DNA of 9,230 nucleotides from an uncultured Rhodocyclaceae bacterium (GTDB taxonomy: Bacteria; Pseudomonadota; Gammaproteobacteria; Burkholderiales; Rhodocyclaceae), in contig CALAGF010000009.1 of assembly GCA_937892345.1 (NCBI GenBank), forward strand, positions 1-9,230, written 5' to 3'. The notes under the pieces were generated by a model. That model ran no database searches and was not told the DNA's origin. It worked only from the letters and a program-made list of their open reading frames with translations. Shown here piece after piece: positions 4,980-9,230 of the stretch (its first letter is position 1; the number at the start of each line of letters is the position of its first letter). Position numbers and translations under genes: made by a program.

Positions 4980-7778
4980 ATGGGGACGCTAAACTCAATT
5001 GATTTTGAGGCTGCGCTCAATGTGTGCGCCAGTGAGCCGATTCACTTGATTGGGCAGATACAGTCGCACGGGCAATTAATCGCAGTTTCTCCGTTACCGC
5101 CGCATCGCATCGTTCAGGCGACAGAGGGCTTGTGGTTGCAGGGGCAAACAGCACAGTCGCTGATCGGACAGACGCTGGAGGATCAGTGTTCTGCCGATTG
5201 CCTCCTCAAAATCAGCCAACTGATCGCATTGGCGAACCGTCAGGGGACGGCGGGCGGCCGCTTGAGTCAGCACGAGCACGGCACGCCCTGCGACCTGCTG
5301 GTTCACCTTTATTTTTCCAACCAATTGGTCGTCCTGGAGGTCGAAGCCGATCTGGGCGCAAACGACGAGCATCGATTCGCCGACTTGCTGCTCGAAACGC
5401 AACAGGAAATGCTGTCCTCGGATGCCTTTTCCGATACTACGGTCTACCTGGATCAGATCGCGCTTTTGGTTCGCAAGCTGACCGGGTTTGATAGCGTCAT
5501 GGTCTATCGTTTCGACGCTGACTGGCATGGCGAAATCATTGCTCAACAAAAGGCGGATTTCGCGCCGTCCTATCTGGGCATGCACTTTCCTGCCAGCGAT
5601 ATTCCGGTGCAGGCGCGCCGGCTTTACACCACCAATCTGGTTCGCCTGATTGCTGATGTGGATGCACCGCCTTTGACGATCTGGCCGACAAATTCACCAA
5701 GCAATGCACAGCCGCTCGATCTCTCGCTTTCCGCATTGCGCAGCATGTCGCCGATTCACATCGAATATCTGCGAAACATCGGCGTAAAGGCGTCGATGAC
5801 GATCTCCTTGCTGAAAAATGGCCAATTGTGGGGGCTGATCGCCTGCCATCACCTGACGCCCAAGCGCGTTTCCATTTCGATGCGTGAGGCCGCAATTTTT
5901 CTCAGTCGGTTGATTTCGACGCGCTTCACCGCCCTGGAGGCCTTCGCACAACGCAATATTGCGGACAAGGCATTTGAAATCAACACCAAGCTGCTCAGCC
6001 TGCTGCCTACCGTGAGCATCGATACCATCCTTGATTCGCTGATGCCGGACCTGCAAGCCATGATGAACGCTACCGGCATCGTCATTCTTGTGGATGGCGG
6101 CCGCTATTGCCACGGTGAGCTGCCCGCGGCGGAGGAACTCGACGCGATATTGGCGTGTTTGCACCAGCGCGGTGGGAGTGAAGTCTTCAGTACGAATTAT
6201 TTCAGCCGGGACTTGGCCTCAGAAGTCCCGGTGTCGCCTTTGGTGGCCGGCGTCCTGGCCACCCCGAATGTGACGGAGTACGAAAATCGCATTGTCTGGT
6301 TCCGGAAGGAAAAGCCCCGGACAATTCAGTGGGCTGGCCGCTACGACGAAGGCTTTGTGCAAAACGCGGCGGGCGAATATCGTCTAACGCCACGCAAGTC
6401 CTTCGCACTGTGGTCAGAGGCTTGGCTGGGCCGTTCTGAACCGTGGAATGCCCTTGAAATCAACATCGCCTCCATGCTGGCCTTGTCCCTTCCCGAGAGC
6501 CTTTCGCAAACCCGTCGTCTGGAGGCCTCGCTGGCACGCCAGCGACAGAGCGAAGAAGAACTGCGCCAGCATCGTGACCAGCTCGAAGAAACGGTTCGCA
6601 TCCGGACCAACCAGCTTTCGATTGCCAAGGATGCTGCGGAATCCGCCAATCGTGCCAAATCGTCCTTCTTGGCTAATATGAGTCATGAATTGCGCACGCC
6701 AATGAACGGCATCATGGGCATGATCAATCTTGCCATGCGTGGTGTGAATGACCCGAAAGTCCTGGATCGCCTGAAAAAGGCGGAAACATCGACCGTGAAT
6801 CTGCTGGCGATCATTGACGACATCCTGGATATTTCGAAGATCGAAGCCAATCGGATGAAGCTGGAGGTCGTCGATTTTTGCCTTGATCAGATCATTTCCA
6901 ATGTGCACAACCTGATTACTTCCAAGGCCATGGAAAAGCAGTTGGTGATGACCTATCACCGGCAAGCCGGATTGGAGGGGCGCTATTTTCGGGGCGATCC
7001 CGTGCGGCTGGAGCAGGTCTTGCTGAACCTGCTGGGTAACGCCGTCAAGTTCACCGCATGTGGAGAAGTCGTTTGCAGCATTCAGCAAGTTGCCATCGAT
7101 CAGGACAGCGTCGTCCTCCGTTTTGATATCAAGGACACCGGGATCGGCGTATCTCCAGAAAATTTCGGCCGGATTTTTAGCGCGTTTGAACAGGAGGATG
7201 CGTCGACGACGCGGCGGCACGGCGGCACAGGATTGGGTTTGGCGATTTCCAAGCGTCTTGTTGAGATGATGCAAGGAAAAATTGGCGTCAACAGTGTCCT
7301 TGGGCAGGGCAGCACCTTCTGGTTTACCGTGCGTCTGGGCCTTGCAAGCCCAGATTCGGGACGCGCCGGGAATACCTCGGATGGGGTTGTCGAAACTGAA
7401 TTCCGGCGACTGCATGCCGGGAAGAGTCTGCTGCTGGTCGAGGATGAGCCGATCAATCAGGAAGTCGCGCAGTTACTACTCGAATCTGTCGGGCTAAAGG
7501 TGGATGTCGTATCCAATGGCGTCGAAGCGCTGGAAAGGATCAGTCCCGGACGCTATGCGCTGGTGCTGATGGATATCCAGATGCCAGAGATGGGCGGCAT
7601 AGAGGCAACGCGCATCATACGGACGATGGCCGGCCTGGAGGCTGTTCCGATTCTTGCCATGACCGCCAGCGTGTTGGACGAAAATCGCCACCAATGCATT
7701 GCCGCCGGGATGAATGATTTCATCACCAAGCCGGTTGAGTTTGAAACAATGCTGACCACCTTGCTGCGCTGGCTATGA
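4980..7778 (+). CDS. bphP: Bacteriophytochrome hybrid histidine kinase with C-terminal receiver
   Basis: This 932-residue red/far-red photoreceptor kinase carries biliverdin. Domains: PAS (about 10-120) with bilin-binding Cys16 in NVCASEPIHLIGQIQSHG; GAF (about 140-320) with FPASDIP (D207), Y216, R222, R254, H260 in MSPIHIEYLRN and H290 in ACHHLTP; PHY (about 330-510) with the tongue motif PRKSF (471-475). Several GAF residue numbers coincide with those I recall for Deinococcus BphP, so the chromophore pocket looks canonical. A coiled coil (about 510-560) leads to HisKA with H569 (SFLANMSHELRTPMNG), HATPase with N683/N687, DTGIG (719-723) and GGTGLGLAIS (748-757), then REC with E821/D822, phosphoacceptor D865 (LMDIQMP), T895 and K917. 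No membrane segment is seen, so the protein is cytosolic. Light should switch autophosphorylation and relay to D865. The onward partner (Hpt or second regulator) is not in the window. It overlaps the downstream heme oxygenase by ATGA. Confidence 0.96.
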   Translation: MGTLNSIDFEAALNVCASEPIHLIGQIQSHGQLIAVSPLPPHRIVQATEGLWLQGQTAQSLIGQTLEDQCSADCLLKISQLIALANRQGTAGGRLSQHEHGTPCDLLVHLYFSNQLVVLEVEADLGANDEHRFADLLLETQQEMLSSDAFSDTTVYLDQIALLVRKLTGFDSVMVYRFDADWHGEIIAQQKADFAPSYLGMHFPASDIPVQARRLYTTNLVRLIADVDAPPLTIWPTNSPSNAQPLDLSLSALRSMSPIHIEYLRNIGVKASMTISLLKNGQLWGLIACHHLTPKRVSISMREAAIFLSRLISTRFTALEAFAQRNIADKAFEINTKLLSLLPTVSIDTILDSLMPDLQAMMNATGIVILVDGGRYCHGELPAAEELDAILACLHQRGGSEVFSTNYFSRDLASEVPVSPLVAGVLATPNVTEYENRIVWFRKEKPRTIQWAGRYDEGFVQNAAGEYRLTPRKSFALWSEAWLGRSEPWNALEINIASMLALSLPESLSQTRRLEASLARQRQSEEELRQHRDQLEETVRIRTNQLSIAKDAAESANRAKSSFLANMSHELRTPMNGIMGMINLAMRGVNDPKVLDRLKKAETSTVNLLAIIDDILDISKIEANRMKLEVVDFCLDQIISNVHNLITSKAMEKQLVMTYHRQAGLEGRYFRGDPVRLEQVLLNLLGNAVKFTACGEVVCSIQQVAIDQDSVVLRFDIKDTGIGVSPENFGRIFSAFEQEDASTTRRHGGTGLGLAISKRLVEMMQGKIGVNSVLGQGSTFWFTVRLGLASPDSGRAGNTSDGVVETEFRRLHAGKSLLLVEDEPINQEVAQLLLESVGLKVDVVSNGVEALERISPGRYALVLMDIQMPEMGGIEATRIIRTMAGLEAVPILAMTASVLDENRHQCIAAGMNDFITKPVEFETMLTTLLRWL

Positions 7779-8362
7779 ACAAGATCCATTCGGCCATTGG
7801 CGATCATTTGCGGTCCCGCACCCGGCTTGCGCATGCAGCGGTTGATCGTCATTCGGTTCTACGCCCGTTGATGGCGCCCGGCCTAAGTCGCGCAGAATAC
7901 GCCACGGCGCTGGCGTCGCTGCACGCGCTCTACGCGACACTCGAACCGTGTATGGCAGAGGGGCTTGTTGCAGGACGTAGCCATTATCCGTTTCATCCAC
8001 GCTGCGCTTTACTGAATGCCGATTTGCAGGCGCTTGGACATACGCCTTTTCCGGACCAGGGATATCTGCGGCAGGCCTTGCCGGCTTCAGTCGACGAGGC
8101 AATCGGTGTGCTTTATGTGCTGGAAGGTTCTCGTCTGGGCGGCAAGTTCATTCTCGAAAATTTGCGCAAAACCGCTGCCGGCTTGCCGATGGACTTCTTT
8201 TCGGATCATGGCAACGACCCCGCCGTCACCTGGGCTGCGTTTCACCAACTATTGGCAGTTGAGCAGGAAGATATTCTCGAAGACAGGGCCGCCTCGGCTG
8301 CGGTACGCCTGTTTGATGCGCTGTTGAAGCATCTGGATGCTTGCCAAACCTTGTCCCCTTAG
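7775..8362 (+). CDS. bphO: Biliverdin-producing heme oxygenase
   Basis: This 195-residue protein opens heme to biliverdin, CO and iron using O2 and reducing equivalents, and so supplies the chromophore of the adjacent phytochrome. The family signs are an N-terminal LRSRTRLAHAAVD helix with H20 as likely proximal heme ligand and a distal-helix motif YVLEGSRLGGK (114-124) with the flexible glycines. Length and layout fit the compact BphO/HmuO-like enzymes. Its ATG at 7775 overlaps the phytochrome TGA (ATGA), which indicates coupled translation and a shared transcript. In many bacteria bphO precedes bphP; here it follows. The last residues (about 185-195) are not conserved. An iron-acquisition role (HemO/PigA type) is less likely given the neighbour and the absence of hemin-transport genes. 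Confidence 0.93.
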   Translation: MNKIHSAIGDHLRSRTRLAHAAVDRHSVLRPLMAPGLSRAEYATALASLHALYATLEPCMAEGLVAGRSHYPFHPRCALLNADLQALGHTPFPDQGYLRQALPASVDEAIGVLYVLEGSRLGGKFILENLRKTAAGLPMDFFSDHGNDPAVTWAAFHQLLAVEQEDILEDRAASAAVRLFDALLKHLDACQTLSP

Positions 8363-8399
8363 CGCTTTAACGGCAAACGATCAGGCAAGTTCGGGGGCT

Positions 8400-8490
8400 T
8401 GCGGAGGAGAAATCTCGTCCGCAGCTCGGCCAAAGCCGACATTGGCCCTTGGGCCAAATGCTGGCGGCTAAGCGGCGCTTACCAGCCGCC
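8400..8490. repeat. Cluster of four adjacent hairpins after bphO
   Basis: Four inverted repeats follow one another within 91 bp. At 8400-8423 TGCGGA pairs with TCCGCA around an inner GAG/CTC. At 8426-8439 TCGGC pairs with GCCGA around CAAA. At 8442-8457 TTGGCCC pairs with GGGCCAA. At 8463-8490 an outer GGCGGC/GCCGCC encloses TAAGC-GGC-GCTTA with a CCA bulge. None is followed by a T-run, so a classic intrinsic terminator is not shown, although the first hairpin, 37 bp after the bphO stop, could end transcription. The set resembles a REP-like palindromic unit or a structured intergenic element; its family is not recognised. Confidence 0.6.
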
Positions 8491-8553
8491 TAAGAGGATA
8501 ACGAACTAAAGGCCAGTTTCCGGCCAAATTGCGGTCTGCCCTCATTTATTTCC

Positions 8554-8576
8554 AAAGTGTCGGTGCGCAACACTTT
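8554..8576. terminator. Hairpin 3' of the TOPRIM-like gene, possible terminator
   Basis: AAAGTGT (8554-8560) pairs with ACACTTT (8570-8576) around a nine-base loop, 15 bp beyond the stop of the minus-strand gene that ends at 8592. On that strand the stem is followed by an A-rich stretch, not a T-run, so termination is only suggested by position. Confidence 0.35.
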
Positions 8577-8591
8577 AATGCAGGCCAGTTG

Positions 8592-9152
8592 TCAATTTGT
8601 GACGAATTCCTTAAGGGGAACAAACGAACTGCATTTTGCGGCAACTTTCGCAAGATCCAAGTGGAGTGCAATTTTCTGATTATGAACGGCGTGTATGTAT
8701 TTTGGCTTTTGATGTTGCCTACTCAAGCGCTCGAGGTGTTCCTTCGGATCGTTTATTAACTCAGGGGAAGCAACATCCTTGGGAGTCCAAGACGTAATGA
8801 TTTTTGATACTGACGATAAGTCCGCAAGTATCCAGGCCTCCAACTCTTGTACCGGAACCACAATACAGCACCTGCCATGAATGCCATCAGCTAAGGCCTT
8901 GTTCCAAATTTTTTGTCGTGCTTCGACCTCTCGGGCCGCTGGGTCGCTACGATCCGCGTCGTAACAGACAACAAATCGAGCAACTCCCTTGTCGGAAAAG
9001 AGCTTCAGTTGGGACGCTCCCTTACGAAGCATCTCACCACATCCACCATACCCTTTTACGAGCACGGATAATTTGTCGTTATTAGCAAGGCGCTTAATTA
9101 GTATCCGCAGAGTCTCTACGTCGGATGGGTCCTCCCCGATAACTCCGTACAA
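8592..9152 (-). CDS. TOPRIM-like protein of unknown function, possible nuclease of an accessory system
   Basis: This 186-residue product is not a named family I can fix. It has a TOPRIM-like pattern: a first strand ending in an acid (GVIGEDPSD, E7), then FVVCYDAD with D65 and D67 spaced as DxD, then a VQELEAWILAD stretch (101-111), NDPKEHL (134-140) and KCSSF (173-177). These conserved islands recall small TOPRIM/DUF4276-type proteins that are often encoded beside an ATPase; the assignment is from memory and moderate. Start: TTG 9152 directly abuts the upstream TAA (9153-9155), with GGGAG about nine bases before it. No ATG lies upstream in frame, and the conserved strand begins at residue 3, so TTG is credible. 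Base composition is visibly more AT-rich than recG or bphP, suggesting acquisition. No signal peptide or membrane segment. Confidence 0.65.
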   Translation of the reverse strand: MYGVIGEDPSDVETLRILIKRLANNDKLSVLVKGYGGCGEMLRKGASQLKLFSDKGVARFVVCYDADRSDPAAREVEARQKIWNKALADGIHGRCCIVVPVQELEAWILADLSSVSKIITSWTPKDVASPELINDPKEHLERLSRQHQKPKYIHAVHNQKIALHLDLAKVAAKCSSFVPLKEFVTN

Positions 9153-9215
9153 TTAATCGTCTCCCAACGTTTCAATAAAATCGGAGAGAGGACCTTCTTC
9201 TGCAATAAAACGCTC
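9153..9215 (-). CDS. C-terminal end of an upstream gene (partial), partner of the TOPRIM-like gene
   Basis: Reading leftwards from 9215, 20 codons end in TAA at 9153-9155. The peptide is acidic and ends PLSDFIETLGDD. The stop is immediately followed by the TTG of the next gene, with no spacer, so the two are almost certainly co-transcribed and translationally coupled. The fragment is too short to identify. An ATPase would be the expected partner by analogy with ATPase plus TOPRIM pairs, but nothing in these residues proves it. The frame stays open through 9216-9230, but those bases look like sequencing adapter and should not be translated. Confidence 0.6.
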   Translation of the reverse strand, partial: ERFIAEEGPLSDFIETLGDD

Positions 9216-9230
9216 AGATCGGAAGAGCAC
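9216..9230. other. Illumina TruSeq adapter remnant at contig end
   Basis: The window ends with AGATCGGAAGAGCAC, which is exactly the first 15 bases of the standard TruSeq read-through adapter (index side). An exact match located precisely at the terminus is far more likely untrimmed adapter than genome. It marks the contig end and shows the window comes from a short-read assembly. Confidence 0.93.

Noticed and set aside
6414..7415. Minus-strand open frame of 333 codons inside the phytochrome kinase region
   Set aside because: Antisense to HisKA/HATPase sequence with all catalytic motifs intact; no recognisable domain of its own.
8363..8600. Possible integron attC site, suggested by the palindromes and GCTTTAAC near 8372
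   Set aside because: No GTTRRRY core on the plus strand, the TTTAAC box has an extra base, and no R'/R'' pairing spans the region.
8529..8759. Plus-strand 76-codon open frame after the hairpin cluster
   Set aside because: Mostly antisense to the TOPRIM-like gene, with no ribosome binding site and no conserved pattern.
8804..9085. Plus-strand 93-codon open frame
   Set aside because: Antisense to the best-conserved part of the TOPRIM-like gene; Pro/Arg/Cys-rich shadow with no motif.

Overview
The window looks like one end-trimmed contig from a metagenome or draft assembly of a Gram-negative bacterium. The central and right parts (about 1.04-8.4 kb) fit a betaproteobacterium, most likely Rhodocyclales. 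The grounds are a ridA-recG junction with an ATGA overlap, moderately high GC, and the style of the recG, hydrolase and phytochrome proteins. This assignment comes from remembered family patterns, not from a search. The first ~1.02 kb has a different flavour, an EF-G2-type tail plus a KaiC/RecA-like ATPase that I associate more with Desulfobacterota-like genomes. The last 15 bases (9216-9230) match the start of the Illumina TruSeq adapter and are probably not biological.

Layout, left to right. Positions 3-212 are the C-terminal end of an elongation factor G. A short spacer follows with a 17-bp direct repeat built from GGCTGAAG-like units. Positions 294-1301 are one open frame in which a P-loop ATPase (residues 1 to ~245) runs into the C-terminal two thirds of a RidA/YjgF protein. 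I think this is a chimera, from assembly or recombination, joined at a sequence encoding LDPATM, rather than an ordinary fusion enzyme. recG (1298-3349) follows by ATGA overlap. It converges, with an 11-bp overlap of 3' ends, on a minus-strand pair: an RNase H-fold protein (4789-4271) and an alpha/beta hydrolase (4292-3339).

After a ~190-bp divergent spacer come two plus-strand genes that form a clear functional unit: a complete bacteriophytochrome hybrid histidine kinase (PAS-GAF-PHY-HisKA-HATPase-REC, 4980-7778) and a biliverdin-forming heme oxygenase (7775-8362), translationally coupled through ATGA. The heme oxygenase makes the bilin that Cys16 of the phytochrome should bind, so the pair is a self-contained red/far-red light sensor. 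The kinase ends in a receiver, and no DNA-binding output or histidine phosphotransferase is present in the window.

The right end is different in character. Four hairpins are packed into about 90 bp (8400-8490). They are followed by a more AT-rich minus-strand pair: a TOPRIM-like protein of unknown function (9152-8592) that starts at TTG directly after the stop codon of an upstream gene, of which only the last 20 codons remain. This arrangement resembles ATPase plus TOPRIM-nuclease accessory or defence pairs, but the partner is cut off at the contig edge, so that reading is inference.
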